Below are positions 8,174 through 17,923 of a stretch of 41,320 nucleotides of DNA, in pieces (positions within the stretch are counted from its first letter, which is position 1; every line of letters starts with the position of its first letter). The DNA is from a virus. The stretch lies in IMG/VR virus record IMGVR_UViG_3300032331_001475, positions 1-41,320 of that record; one strand, 5' to 3'. The notes under the pieces are model-generated. The model saw only the letters and a list, made by a program, of their open reading frames with translations, was not told the DNA's origin and made no database searches. A program made the translations under genes and the position numbers.

Positions 8174-8867
8174 CGGGGACTTCCAAGACCTTTACTCGAA
8201 GGCGATCTACGGTTCGCGCCGTGACACCAGCGATTCGTTCGACGTCGCAAGGGCAAAGGAAGCGATCAACGAGGCGTACCTAGCGGTCGCATCTTCCGGT
8301 GATCCGTGGGACTGGCTGGAGAAGGAAGGCCAGTTTGTCTGCGAGGTTGGAAGCGACGTGTATTCCTACGACACCCTTGGCGCTGCCCTTGGTAACGACA
8401 TTGAAGAAATCCACACGATTGAGATGGACTCCGGGGACGGGGGCTGGACGCTTGACTCAATGTCGTGGACTTCGCTAGAGCGAGTTGCGTACAGCACGCA
8501 GGACAACGAGCAGAATGGAGAGCCGATCATGTTCTCCAAGTGGGACCGTCGGATCAGGCTGTTCCCTTCGCCTGACGACACCTACGTGTTCGGCGTCTTT
8601 TACAAGATTCGAGCGTCGGAGATGTCGAATGACAGTGACACTCCGTTGCTCCCGCTGGCGTGGCGCACGCGTCTCCTCGTCCCCTACGCGTGCGCCCGCC
8701 TCCTTCGTCAAGAGGGTGGCAGCGATGCCGCTGTTGAGGCAGACCGTTACACCAACGAGTTCGACAGGGCATTCAGGGACGCAAGAACCGCACTCGCAAC
8801 CGCAAAGGTGCCGACGTTCCGTGTCACCTCGCCGGGGTGGAATGACGCTTCGATCTGGGGAACCTAG
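8166..8867 (+). CDS. Tail adaptor (gp4/gp11-like tubular protein)
   Basis: A 233-residue protein. The N-terminal helical region (SFDVARAKEAINEAYLAVAS) followed by DPWDWLEKEGQF, a middle beta section (YSYDTLGAALGNDIEEIHTI; RRIRLFPSPDDTYVFGVFYK) and a C-terminal helix (LPLAWRTRLLVPYACARLLR) match the adaptor family that forms the dodecameric ring under the portal in P22 (gp4) and T7 (gp11). The next gene encodes a nozzle-like protein, the usual partner. Assignment relies on this pattern and synteny. Confidence 0.7.
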   Translation: MASGDFQDLYSKAIYGSRRDTSDSFDVARAKEAINEAYLAVASSGDPWDWLEKEGQFVCEVGSDVYSYDTLGAALGNDIEEIHTIEMDSGDGGWTLDSMSWTSLERVAYSTQDNEQNGEPIMFSKWDRRIRLFPSPDDTYVFGVFYKIRASEMSNDSDTPLLPLAWRTRLLVPYACARLLRQEGGSDAAVEADRYTNEFDRAFRDARTALATAKVPTFRVTSPGWNDASIWGT

Positions 8868-11057
8868 TTGCGCAGGGTCTCTATCCCGCGTCCGTTCGCT
8901 GGCGGGTATCGCTCTGATGTCCCGGATTATGCGCTGGAGGATAGCCAGACGGCGTTTGCGCAGGATGTTGTGGCCCCGCGTGGGATCGCGCACCAGCGTT
9001 GGGGCTGGGAGTATCGCGGGACAAACGCTGTTGTCTCGTCGCCGCGTTATCTGACAGGGGTATGCCGGACTAGGTATCCGATCACGGAGCGCAACCGCAC
9101 CGTTGTCTGCACCGACAACGGAAAGGTATACGTCACGGATCAGGACGGGGCGCAGATTACGCTGTGGGATAGTTCTGCTACTGCCAACACGTACTTCGTC
9201 CCTCGTTGCGTTTACAACGGTGACCTTATTCTTTGCGCTCAGGATGGAGAGACTCCTCTACTCCGCTACGCAGGAAGTCTTCTCCCGGTAGGTGCAAGCA
9301 ACGGACAACTAAGCCCATCTATGACGATGACTCTTTCTGGCGGGGGCCAGACAATTACGTCTGCGTCATCGGTAACGTCACCCTCCGGCATTGACAAGGG
9401 TTCGTTTCTTACGTTCCTTCCGTTTCAGCCCGGAGGAACCGTGAGCATGAACCCGTGGATTTCGTCTCACATTATTGAGACGGACGGGACAAGTTCTTTC
9501 TCGCTTGAAGTAATCAGAAACGTTGGCGCGACTGCTGCGACAGGAAGCAGCGCGTACATGAACGCTCTGCCAGTTGGGTTCGCTTGGCCAGCAGTGTCGG
9601 TCTACGAGGCAGGAAAACTTACGTCATTCGCAAGCGGGACTGCAACGTTTCAGGGCACCGACTTTACGTCGTCGTCTGCAAACGTGAATACAAATACGCT
9701 GGGCGGAGACGCGCTTCTGGCCATCAACCCAGCAGACCCGCCTGAGCCGCACCAGATTGCTTCGATCATCGGGAAAACGGCGACAACGCTCAGTATTGGG
9801 TATAACGTAGTAACTGTAAGTAACGCGGCATACCGCATTCTGCGCAGGTGCCCATTCAAGGACGCGGCTGTCCACCGTGGCTCGCTTTGGGGGACAGGGG
9901 TCAAGCAGTACCCGTCGCGTGTGTACGTGTTTGGTCCGACCGATGACATCGGAATTCCTCCGGGTTCAGCAAAGCCGTACGACTCAACGAAGCAGGCTGG
10001 CTATGCCAACGCGACGGTTACCGGGTTTACGCGCGTCAACGATTTCCTTTGCGGTGCGTATGACGTACCCGGTCCGTACGACACATCGCCCAACATCGCA
10101 ATCCTCCCTTCGTCCGGGCCACTGCTTGTTCTGAAGGCAGACTCGGTATACGGGATTTTCGGAACGTATGACCAGTCAAACGCCGCTGCCTGCGAAGTCA
10201 CCCGCATTGCCGACAACTCTGGGTGCATTGATCTTCGGTCTGCGATTACGTCCGGTTCCATCCCGTATTGGGCTGGCGAAGACGGCATCTTTACGTACCA
10301 GAACGGGATGATCTCTAGCCTTACTGATGGAAAGATCAGCCGCGAATGGCAAGTTCTTATGCGTGCTTACGTTCCCGGAACATCTTGGGTCTCGTCAGGC
10401 TCTGTCGGTAGTTACCTTGTCGTGTCATGCGGAGGTCTTGATGACACGCGCACAGCGGATGCGAAGATCGGGACTGACACCGCTAACCCGAGCGGCAGGA
10501 CGTTCGTCTATGACACGCGAGCAAACGTCTGGCTTGGACGCGTAACAAACTTCAACCCCCGCCACATGTGGGCAGTCGAGTTCAACAACATCCCCGCGTC
10601 CTTGTACTCGGCTGATGACAACTCGCCCGGTCGTGTTATTGACGCAGCACCAGCGTTTATCAACGGCGCTAACCCGATCGACGCAAACAGCCTTGGCCCG
10701 CGCATGAAGGCTTGGTCGCGGAGTTCGCTTGCTCAGGCTGATGGTGTCGAAGGCGAGACGAGGTTTTGCGACGCGCTTATCCATACAAACCTTTACGACG
10801 CAACGACACCGACGTCACAGATTGATGTGTCGGTTGTGTCTGGCGGGTCAACCAACGAGAAGCCGAGCGCGACGAAGGCTCTCTCGTCGATCTACGCAGA
10901 CGCCACCGATCGGGTGGACCGCAACAAGCGCATTGTCAACCGGTCTGGTCGGCTCCACCAGATCAGGATTGATATGTCGGTTACCGACTCGTCGAATGAG
11001 AAGTCGGAAATCCCAGAGGTAATGATGTCGTTCCGCGACTCTAGGCGTGGAACGTGA
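8868..11057 (+). CDS. Tail nozzle/tubular protein B-like protein
   Basis: A 729-residue protein starting with TTG immediately after the adaptor stop. The opening IPRPFAGGYRSDVPDYALE with conserved residues then leads into many short beta repeats, e.g. TVVCTDNGKVYVTDQDGAQ and VIAVGASNGQ-like blades. A late segment around 430-600 has SIPYWAGEDGIFTYQNG and FVYDTRANVWLGR, as in beta-propeller nozzle proteins (P22 gp10, T7 gp12). Size, composition and its place after the adaptor support a nozzle role. It would form the short tail tube; no tape-measure gene is present in the window. Confidence 0.72.
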   Translation: MRRVSIPRPFAGGYRSDVPDYALEDSQTAFAQDVVAPRGIAHQRWGWEYRGTNAVVSSPRYLTGVCRTRYPITERNRTVVCTDNGKVYVTDQDGAQITLWDSSATANTYFVPRCVYNGDLILCAQDGETPLLRYAGSLLPVGASNGQLSPSMTMTLSGGGQTITSASSVTSPSGIDKGSFLTFLPFQPGGTVSMNPWISSHIIETDGTSSFSLEVIRNVGATAATGSSAYMNALPVGFAWPAVSVYEAGKLTSFASGTATFQGTDFTSSSANVNTNTLGGDALLAINPADPPEPHQIASIIGKTATTLSIGYNVVTVSNAAYRILRRCPFKDAAVHRGSLWGTGVKQYPSRVYVFGPTDDIGIPPGSAKPYDSTKQAGYANATVTGFTRVNDFLCGAYDVPGPYDTSPNIAILPSSGPLLVLKADSVYGIFGTYDQSNAAACEVTRIADNSGCIDLRSAITSGSIPYWAGEDGIFTYQNGMISSLTDGKISREWQVLMRAYVPGTSWVSSGSVGSYLVVSCGGLDDTRTADAKIGTDTANPSGRTFVYDTRANVWLGRVTNFNPRHMWAVEFNNIPASLYSADDNSPGRVIDAAPAFINGANPIDANSLGPRMKAWSRSSLAQADGVEGETRFCDALIHTNLYDATTPTSQIDVSVVSGGSTNEKPSATKALSSIYADATDRVDRNKRIVNRSGRLHQIRIDMSVTDSSNEKSEIPEVMMSFRDSRRGT

Positions 11058-11803
11058 GCAATTTCTTTTCTTCGCAGCCGCAGCAATACCAGCAGGGCGC
11101 GGAGGCTATGCAGCAGGGCGACTTCATTACCCGCGACGAGTTTTATTCGTACTTGCGCAGTGACTCGTTCCGCTCTGTGATGAAGAACCAGAACTCTGAT
11201 CTGTACAAGTTCGGAGAGTGGCAGTCGTGGAATCCAGTGCTTCGTCTTGCCAGCGACAACCTTCCGTACCTCAGCGCTGATGCGACTCAGACTGGCGGAT
11301 ACACAAGGATCGGTAATACCGTCGTCTGTTCGTTCGGATTCAAGTTTGGTGCCGGTAACCCTGCATCAAGCGGGACAGGGAGCATGTACGTAGAACTACC
11401 GTTCAACGCAGCGCGCCCATCGCTGCCAAGTTCCGTCGCTGGAACAGCGCCAAATAACTATGTGTACACGCAGTCGTTTCAGGGGACTTTCTACATGCAG
11501 CAATGGGTAAGTTCGTCTATTCCCGGAAGTCTTGCGTGGGGCGCAGCAGGCATTGCAAGTGATGCGACTACTGGTCAGGTGACCACTCCTAGCCGGGTGG
11601 AGTTCTGGCTCGGGAACCTTGGCTACCTAGGGGGTAGTGGCGGAGCATACGACCCGTTCAACGGTGAACCAATCATCGATCAACTTACTTTCACTGGAAT
11701 GAGGAAGGTAACTACAGGGTGGCCTTGGAGCGGTGGTACTCCGCTTTCTTCCAGTGTTATCAGCGGACAAGTAATATACGAGGCGGTGCCAGATGTCAAC
11801 TAA
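11054..11803 (+). CDS. Tail fibre/spike-like structural protein
   Basis: A 249-residue protein with a GTG start in a GTGA overlap with the nozzle stop. The N-terminal 55 residues are Gln-rich and helical, suitable for virion attachment. The rest is Gly/Ser/aromatic-rich beta sequence with GYTRIGNTVVCSFGFKFG and STGSMYVELPFNAARP-like strands. That pattern (an N-GY.R.G..V...G tip element followed by a beta sandwich) is typical of the C-terminal part of phage fibres. No enzymatic motif is seen. A host-binding appendage is the likely role. Confidence 0.6.
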   Translation: MSNFFSSQPQQYQQGAEAMQQGDFITRDEFYSYLRSDSFRSVMKNQNSDLYKFGEWQSWNPVLRLASDNLPYLSADATQTGGYTRIGNTVVCSFGFKFGAGNPASSGTGSMYVELPFNAARPSLPSSVAGTAPNNYVYTQSFQGTFYMQQWVSSSIPGSLAWGAAGIASDATTGQVTTPSRVEFWLGNLGYLGGSGGAYDPFNGEPIIDQLTFTGMRKVTTGWPWSGGTPLSSSVISGQVIYEAVPDVN

Positions 11804-12653
11804 TTACTTCAACGTACCCACGTACAACCCTCAGAGTACGGTCAACCCGTACGCAGTGACACGCACCCCGCTGCCAATCCCCGGTCAGGAACAGGTCAAC
11901 GCGGTTGACAACAAGTACGGGGCAATCGTTGACGGCCAGAACTACGCGCAGCGTTCCCAAATCATTGGGCAACTTGGCACCGGACCCGGAAGTATTTCTG
12001 CTCGTTACTCAGGTCTTATGCAGGCAAGACAGAAGAACGCTGCCGGTGCATTGCGTGGGTACGGCGGCATTTCGTTTGGCGCGGATGACCCATCTACGCC
12101 AAATGTTGACGAGTCGCTTTCACCGTCTTATGAGTCTGGCCGGATGGGGCAGAACGAGAACGACGCGTACAAGCACGCGCTTGCCACTGGAGCGAGTAAG
12201 GGGATCGTCTACTCAACCGGTGGCGAACAGTTGGTTGGGTCTGCCCTTCAGCGCGTTAGCGAAGAAGCACGCGGCATTGTGAACCAGTATGCGTCTGACA
12301 TCAATAACCTTGCGACCCAGCAGTTGCAGGAGTCGCAGGGCGTGTTCAACACATACGTCAGTCTGTACGGAGCGGACTCTGCTGCAATGCTTTCCGCTGC
12401 CTCGACTACCGCTCCTACCGAACCTTCGCTTCAGCGTTACACGACTAAGCCAAACGTTGACCCCACTCAGTACAACGTCGTCAAGGCTGGCGATGGTTCT
12501 TATCTCACCGTCAAGATCAGCGACTATACGGTCCCTGCTGGCACGTACTCAAAGAAGACCCCGCCAAAGCGGAGCGAACTGAACAAGCGATTCCCCAACG
12601 GGTACGCAATCGTCACACTCCCCGACGGTCGTTACGAAGTGAGGACTAAGTAG
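11793..12653 (+). CDS. Putative internal virion/ejection protein (small)
   Basis: A 286-residue hypothetical protein overlapping its upstream neighbour by 11 nt and its downstream neighbour by one base. The N-terminal half is Gly/Ser/Tyr-rich, the middle (about residues 135-205) is helical (QRVSEEARGIVNQYASDINN and following), and the C-terminus has TVPAGTYSKKTPPKRSELNK and LPDGRYEVR. No named domain is recognised. It is the first of three adjacent large genes after the tail genes, the position of ejection proteins in podoviruses; that is the basis of the tentative call. Confidence 0.5.
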   Translation: MSTNYFNVPTYNPQSTVNPYAVTRTPLPIPGQEQVNAVDNKYGAIVDGQNYAQRSQIIGQLGTGPGSISARYSGLMQARQKNAAGALRGYGGISFGADDPSTPNVDESLSPSYESGRMGQNENDAYKHALATGASKGIVYSTGGEQLVGSALQRVSEEARGIVNQYASDINNLATQQLQESQGVFNTYVSLYGADSAAMLSAASTTAPTEPSLQRYTTKPNVDPTQYNVVKAGDGSYLTVKISDYTVPAGTYSKKTPPKRSELNKRFPNGYAIVTLPDGRYEVRTK

Positions 12654-14287
12654 TGACGACAAACGCACAGTTCATGGGGCTGCCGGTTGAGTACCTTGGT
12701 GGCGCTCCCCAGAACCTTGGCGATATGGTCACTGACCCCGCCGCACAGCGTCGCAATCAGGCGATCTACGACTACCTGAAGGGCAACCGCAAGGCAACGC
12801 GTAAGACGTACGGCCTCGGCGCAAGACTCCCCTCAATCGGCGGTCTTCGTCTAAGGCGTAAGGTCAACACGAGGTACGGTGTCCGTGACGTCATCACTGA
12901 CGGAAGCGGCATGGTCTTTGGCTACGCAAACCCGGCAGCGCAACTTGCTATCGGACGTACCGGCAAGCCGGGTAGCCAGTACATCGGTCTGACCAAGCGT
13001 GGCGCGAAGCCAGTCCCTCTCGCTCCTACCCCCGGTGGTACTGCCGCAGGCGGCGGTACGGCTGGTAAGCCCAGCACCGCACCCGGACTCGACGAGTTCA
13101 GCGGGTACGGCGACTATCCGATGATCGCCACGTATCTCCGTGGGCTTCAGCAGCAGGAGAAGAACTTTGCTGAAGACTGGAAGACGAACATTCTTCCGGG
13201 CGTTTCCGGTGGCCTTCAGAACATTGCAAACATTGGCGCAAACATTGCGTCTCAGTACGGTGGCTCGGTCGGTACAGGAACTGGCGGCGGCTACGTAACG
13301 AACGCTTACAACGTTGGCGCTGGCATCGCACCGGCTCAGGTCGCTGGTGGTCTTGGCGGTGCGACACAGACGTACAACCCGAACGCGCAGGCGGCTGGCA
13401 GCGCACGTTCGTCTGCTGCCGGTATGAACGCAGCGGCTGACGCGAGGTACAACACGCTCCTCGCAGCAGCGACTCCGGTTAGCGCGACGCAGGGAATCCT
13501 CGCTGGCCTTACGTCGCAGGCTGCAAACATCTCGAAGAGTTACGCAGACAAGCGCCTCTCCGAGCGTCTGAAACTTGACCAGTGGATCGTTGAGCAGAAG
13601 GCAGCGAAGGCCGCGCAGGATGCGAAGGACACGTACAACACCGCCCTGTTGAAGATGAGCGGACTGACTCTGGATGAGAAGAAGCGTTCTAACCAAGCGA
13701 ACGAAGCAATCGCGCAGGCAAACGCCACGACCGCACGCATCAACGCAAACAACGCTGGCCAGATGACGGACAACGAGATCGCGACTAGCGCACAGGGATT
13801 TGTCAAGGTTACGGGCAGGCCGGGGCCGAAGAGTCAGGCAATCATTGACAAGACGAAGATTGTCTCCCGCGATGGAACGACTTGGTATAGGCCGAACAAG
13901 CCCGGTAAGGGCGGAGGCGCAAGCGGGACTCTTAGCGGCCAGACTGAGAAGGCGGCCAAGGCTATCTCTGGCGCGTACTACGGCGAGAAGTACGACGTAA
14001 CTGGCGCAGTCATTTCAACGCAGCCCGGTATCAACAGGCTTGGGACTGCTGCTGCGCAGGGGCAGCGCATTGCTTCCATTATTGCCAGCATGGTTAGCAG
14101 CGGAGAGATCAGCAAGTCGTCTCTGAAGGGGCTGAAGGGTCAGGACTTCATCCGCTCGCTTGTCCAGCGTTCGCTCGCACAGGGGCACACATATGGAGAA
14201 GAGCAAGGCGCAATGGATGACAAGGATTTCATTATCTTGCTCGACACAACGATCAACGCGTTGAACCGTCGCGGCGTGTTCAAGTAG
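12653..14287 (+). CDS. Putative internal virion/ejection protein (middle)
   Basis: A 544-residue protein starting with GTG that shares one base with the preceding TAG. It is strikingly Ala/Gly-rich. Long helical stretches dominate residues 225-385 (many NAxAxAARxN-like segments such as NQANEAIAQANATTARINAN), preceded by a Gly-rich region and followed by a short basic segment. Such long Ala-rich helices fit proteins that are stored inside capsids and ejected to build a trans-envelope channel. It is directly followed by the 1210-residue gene. The function is inferred from composition and position only. Confidence 0.5.
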   Translation: MTTNAQFMGLPVEYLGGAPQNLGDMVTDPAAQRRNQAIYDYLKGNRKATRKTYGLGARLPSIGGLRLRRKVNTRYGVRDVITDGSGMVFGYANPAAQLAIGRTGKPGSQYIGLTKRGAKPVPLAPTPGGTAAGGGTAGKPSTAPGLDEFSGYGDYPMIATYLRGLQQQEKNFAEDWKTNILPGVSGGLQNIANIGANIASQYGGSVGTGTGGGYVTNAYNVGAGIAPAQVAGGLGGATQTYNPNAQAAGSARSSAAGMNAAADARYNTLLAAATPVSATQGILAGLTSQAANISKSYADKRLSERLKLDQWIVEQKAAKAAQDAKDTYNTALLKMSGLTLDEKKRSNQANEAIAQANATTARINANNAGQMTDNEIATSAQGFVKVTGRPGPKSQAIIDKTKIVSRDGTTWYRPNKPGKGGGASGTLSGQTEKAAKAISGAYYGEKYDVTGAVISTQPGINRLGTAAAQGQRIASIIASMVSSGEISKSSLKGLKGQDFIRSLVQRSLAQGHTYGEEQGAMDDKDFIILLDTTINALNRRGVFK

Positions 14288-14290
14288 ACG

Positions 14291-17200
14291 GTGGCAAGCA
14301 ACCTTCCAGCACTAGGTCGCAGTGGCCCCGCCCGCATCTACCTGTCGCCATCGACTGCGCCAAAGGCTGGCAGTAACAGGGCAACGTCGCGAGTATCCAC
14401 TGCTCGGGATGTAAGGAAAGAACCGGGCAACGCACCAGCCCGCCAGATGTCTTCGTATGCGGCACGTGCCATTGACCTGAGAAAGCGCACAGACGCAGCA
14501 CTTGTCAGGGTTGACCGACGTCTCAACAAGGATGAAGGCGACGGGGGAATCCTCGGAGCAATCACTGCTCCGTTCCGTATTGGCGGAGAGGTACTTGCTA
14601 ACGCTGCAACAGAGGCGCAGCAGATCATTCCCGGCATCGCCCGCCTTGGTTACGAGGTTGGGAAAAACACGGTTCAGGCTGTCACTGGCCCGATCCCCGG
14701 CGTCCCGTGGAGTGGCGCGCAGGCGGCAGGGCGTCTTGCCAACCTCGGTGTCAATGTTGTCAACTCGCTTGGCGAAGACATCCGTTACGTTGGCCAGCCG
14801 ATTGCGCGTGGGGACATTGGGGAACTTGCACGCCGTGTCAAAGAACAGCCGATCAGGGCAGCCAGCACCGGGATGCTTGCGTTCCCGGTCGCTGGCGCTG
14901 CGGTATCTGGCGGGCTGAAGGCTGGTTCGGTGGCAGCACGTGCAGCAGGATCGGTAAGGACGGCAGAACGTCTGGCCGCTGCCGCGTCAAAGAAGACCGG
15001 TCCCGGTAGCCGCAGGTTCCGCGAGCCAGAAGTTATTCAGAAGCCAACGGTTGACAAGTACGGGCGTGAGGTCAAGGTAGATGCTGGCCCCATCGAGCGC
15101 CGACGCCGACCGCGTTCCGCAAACCCCATCACAAGGGAAATCCAGCGTGCGGTAAACGACAGGGTTGTAGACGCGGTACGCAAGGCTGCGGGCACCGTCC
15201 CGATTACGTTCCGTGGGAAGAACATCAACCCGATGTCACCGGCTGCCCGATACAACCGGATCATCAACAAGGACGCTCGCGATACCGGCACGCAGTTCAT
15301 TGCCGATATGGAAACGGATGTCCTGAAGGGGAGCCAGACATTCCAGTCTGTTGTGCGCAAACTCCCCAAGTTGCTGGGCAGCAAGAAGAACGCAAAGATC
15401 GCTGGCCACACTGCCGCAATCCGTGCGATGGGGCTGAATAACCTTGGCAAGACGCATACGTCTCGTACATGGGGCCGAGACAGGCTTGTCAAGATGTACG
15501 AGACGGCGCGCGACACCACAGATAACCCGCTTCACGCTCGCGACGCTCAGGAGAACATTGACGTTCTCCGCTCTATCCCGGACCACTGGCTTGATCCAGC
15601 ACGGGCACCGAAGCCGGTCAACGATCTGACCAAAGTCTCCATCGATATGCTCAACGAGACGACCGGTCTGAAGGTTGGGACCGGGCTTCTTAGTGCAGAG
15701 GCTGCGATGGCGAGCGGCCGCAGGGCACAGGCTGTTGTCGCTGGCGTTGGCGAGGAATACCGCAATCTCCGCAAGGCTGTCAGGGCGCAGGAGAAGGCAG
15801 CCGCTGAGATCACCACGCTCCGTGGTTCGATCGCTGGCAAGCAGGCGCAACTTGCGAAGATGCGAACGAAGGTTGCTGCTGGTGGTGCGCTTAGCCCAAA
15901 GCAGCAGACTCTTGTCGTCACGCTCAAAGAAGACATCGTTGCCGCAAACCAGAGTATTCGTTCGCTAACTAACAAGCAGGCGAAGAAGACGGCGGAGGCG
16001 GAGAGGCTGCGCGCAGAAGTCGGTGCAGTGATTGACTGGGAGATGGCACCCGGCTCTTACTTCCCCAACCTGCGTAAGCCAGAACAGGGGATCGTCAAGC
16101 GGAAGCGGTTGGGTCAGCCGCTCGGTAAGCAGTCACCCCGCATGACGCCGCGCCGTGAGTTTGAGAACAAAGGGATCATTCTCCGAGACGGAACCGCAGC
16201 CTTCGGCCCAGACGTTTCGTTGTACGCGTTCCGCAACGCGCTTGACACGTTGGGTAGGCAGCGTGCAGTCGAGTCGCTGCTCACCAAGTATGTGGTCAAG
16301 GACACGAATGGAGTCCCGATCACGGGGGCAGCGGCACGGAAACTTGCGGAAGAGTCGAATGACCTTTACGTGTCGCGCTCAAAGATGCAACTTGTCCGTA
16401 CTCTGGCTGGCGTTGACCCCAAATCGCCTGAGGCGAAGGCGCTTTACAAAGCAGCGAGCAAGACTGACGACACGAAGTACCTGATCCCCAAGTCTGTCGA
16501 GACCGGTTGGAGGCAGGCGCTTGCCCCGTCCCGCAACTGGTTCGATGAACTCAACTCTTTCTGGAAGGCTGGTGTGCTAGCCCTGACTCCTCGCTGGTAC
16601 ATCCAGAACATGGTCGGTATGTGGGGCCAGTTCTCGCTTGGCGCTGGGCTTGACCTTCAGGCAATCCGCATGGCGAAGTCACCCAAGTATCGGGACGCTG
16701 TTGTCGCCGAGATTGAAGGGCACGGACTTGCGTCTGACCTTGGCGAGTTTGCACGGCGTGAGAGTGGGCGCGAAGGAAGGAACCCACTGCGTCGGGTCGT
16801 TGACTTTGGTTACAGGTGGAACGCAAAGTTCGAGGCTGTGCCGCGCCGCGCAATGTACTTCCATTCGATCAAGAAGAAGTTGCGCGAAGAAGAGATGGTC
16901 AAGCGCGGCGCTTCGTCTGCCGAACTTTCCGAAGCATGGCTCAACGTCATCGACGCTGCAAAGCGTGGCGAGAAGTGGGCCGATGACCTGATCGGTCAGG
17001 CGACGCTAGAGACCGAGCGGTTCATGGGTAACTACGTTCGTTACAACGAGTTCGAGCGGGCCTTCCTCCGCCGAGCGTTCCCGTTCTATGGGTGGATGCG
17101 GGCAATCCATCGTCTTGCGTTTGCACTTCCTATCAAGTATCCGAAGCGTGCTGCCCTCCTGTTCTCCGCGTCGCGCATGGCATATGAGTTGTACAAGGAC

Positions 17201-17923
17201 AACGAGTCAACGTTGCTCGACCCGATTCAGGGTCTGGTGATCGGTGGTGGTTCGTTCCTTGGGACCGGTTCATCGAACCCGGCTGAGACGCTACGTTCGA
17301 CGACCGAACTTACTTCGTCAATTGCGCGCAGCCTCCAGCGTGGTGACATCACCCAGATTCCTTCGGAGATCATTGCGTCTGCTTGGGAGCAGGCGAACCC
17401 GCTCGTAACAACGCCAGCAACAATCGCGATGAACGCAACCCCGACCGGCATCCCGCTCAACTTTGGAGCAGGGGGAGATGTGTTTACCGACAGGGCAAGC
17501 GGGAGATCGTTCACTATTGACCCCGCAACTGGAAACATCGTTGAGGCGAAGAACCGACTCGGCGTCGAGCAGTTGCTTGGCAAGCCCTTCCCGCTTTACA
17601 ACCTTGCAAAGCGCGCGCTTGCTGGCGGAACCCCGACCGACAGCGCGTCGCTTGCTGCGCTTGCTGCGTGGAGGATGCGCGGCAGCCCAGCGGAAGAAGC
17701 GCCGAACCTTGTGCAGCCCGAAAAGCCGGGTGGCCGTGCGCTTTCACGTGACCTGCGCTACGACCTCACCAACCTCCTTGGGTTCCCTGTGTACAGGTAC
17801 TCGCCAAAGAACGCGCTCATCGACTCGATCAAGGACATCGAAGCGAAGAAGCGTGCGTATGAGAATTACATCAAGAGCCAGCGCGAAGGCGAGGCTTTCT
17901 ATCGTAAACTTGGGGTACGGTAA
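14291..17923 (+). CDS. Large internal virion/ejection-type protein
   Basis: At 1210 residues (GTG start) this is the largest gene. An Ala/Arg-rich N-terminus (1-200) precedes long charged helices, including a coiled-coil-like stretch around 495-580. Around residues 745-800 is a conserved-looking block, WFDELNSFWKAGVLALTPRW and IQNMVGMWGQF. A second block around 840-960 contains NAKFEAVPRRAMYFHSIKKK, RYNEFERAFLRRAFPFYGWM and YPKRAALLF. I have seen comparable blocks in very large virion proteins of actinobacterial podovirus-like phages and in polyvalent-protein regions. It likely enters the cell with the DNA. No catalytic motif was identified. Confidence 0.6.
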   Translation: MASNLPALGRSGPARIYLSPSTAPKAGSNRATSRVSTARDVRKEPGNAPARQMSSYAARAIDLRKRTDAALVRVDRRLNKDEGDGGILGAITAPFRIGGEVLANAATEAQQIIPGIARLGYEVGKNTVQAVTGPIPGVPWSGAQAAGRLANLGVNVVNSLGEDIRYVGQPIARGDIGELARRVKEQPIRAASTGMLAFPVAGAAVSGGLKAGSVAARAAGSVRTAERLAAAASKKTGPGSRRFREPEVIQKPTVDKYGREVKVDAGPIERRRRPRSANPITREIQRAVNDRVVDAVRKAAGTVPITFRGKNINPMSPAARYNRIINKDARDTGTQFIADMETDVLKGSQTFQSVVRKLPKLLGSKKNAKIAGHTAAIRAMGLNNLGKTHTSRTWGRDRLVKMYETARDTTDNPLHARDAQENIDVLRSIPDHWLDPARAPKPVNDLTKVSIDMLNETTGLKVGTGLLSAEAAMASGRRAQAVVAGVGEEYRNLRKAVRAQEKAAAEITTLRGSIAGKQAQLAKMRTKVAAGGALSPKQQTLVVTLKEDIVAANQSIRSLTNKQAKKTAEAERLRAEVGAVIDWEMAPGSYFPNLRKPEQGIVKRKRLGQPLGKQSPRMTPRREFENKGIILRDGTAAFGPDVSLYAFRNALDTLGRQRAVESLLTKYVVKDTNGVPITGAAARKLAEESNDLYVSRSKMQLVRTLAGVDPKSPEAKALYKAASKTDDTKYLIPKSVETGWRQALAPSRNWFDELNSFWKAGVLALTPRWYIQNMVGMWGQFSLGAGLDLQAIRMAKSPKYRDAVVAEIEGHGLASDLGEFARRESGREGRNPLRRVVDFGYRWNAKFEAVPRRAMYFHSIKKKLREEEMVKRGASSAELSEAWLNVIDAAKRGEKWADDLIGQATLETERFMGNYVRYNEFERAFLRRAFPFYGWMRAIHRLAFALPIKYPKRAALLFSASRMAYELYKDNESTLLDPIQGLVIGGGSFLGTGSSNPAETLRSTTELTSSIARSLQRGDITQIPSEIIASAWEQANPLVTTPATIAMNATPTGIPLNFGAGGDVFTDRASGRSFTIDPATGNIVEAKNRLGVEQLLGKPFPLYNLAKRALAGGTPTDSASLAALAAWRMRGSPAEEAPNLVQPEKPGGRALSRDLRYDLTNLLGFPVYRYSPKNALIDSIKDIEAKKRAYENYIKSQREGEAFYRKLGVR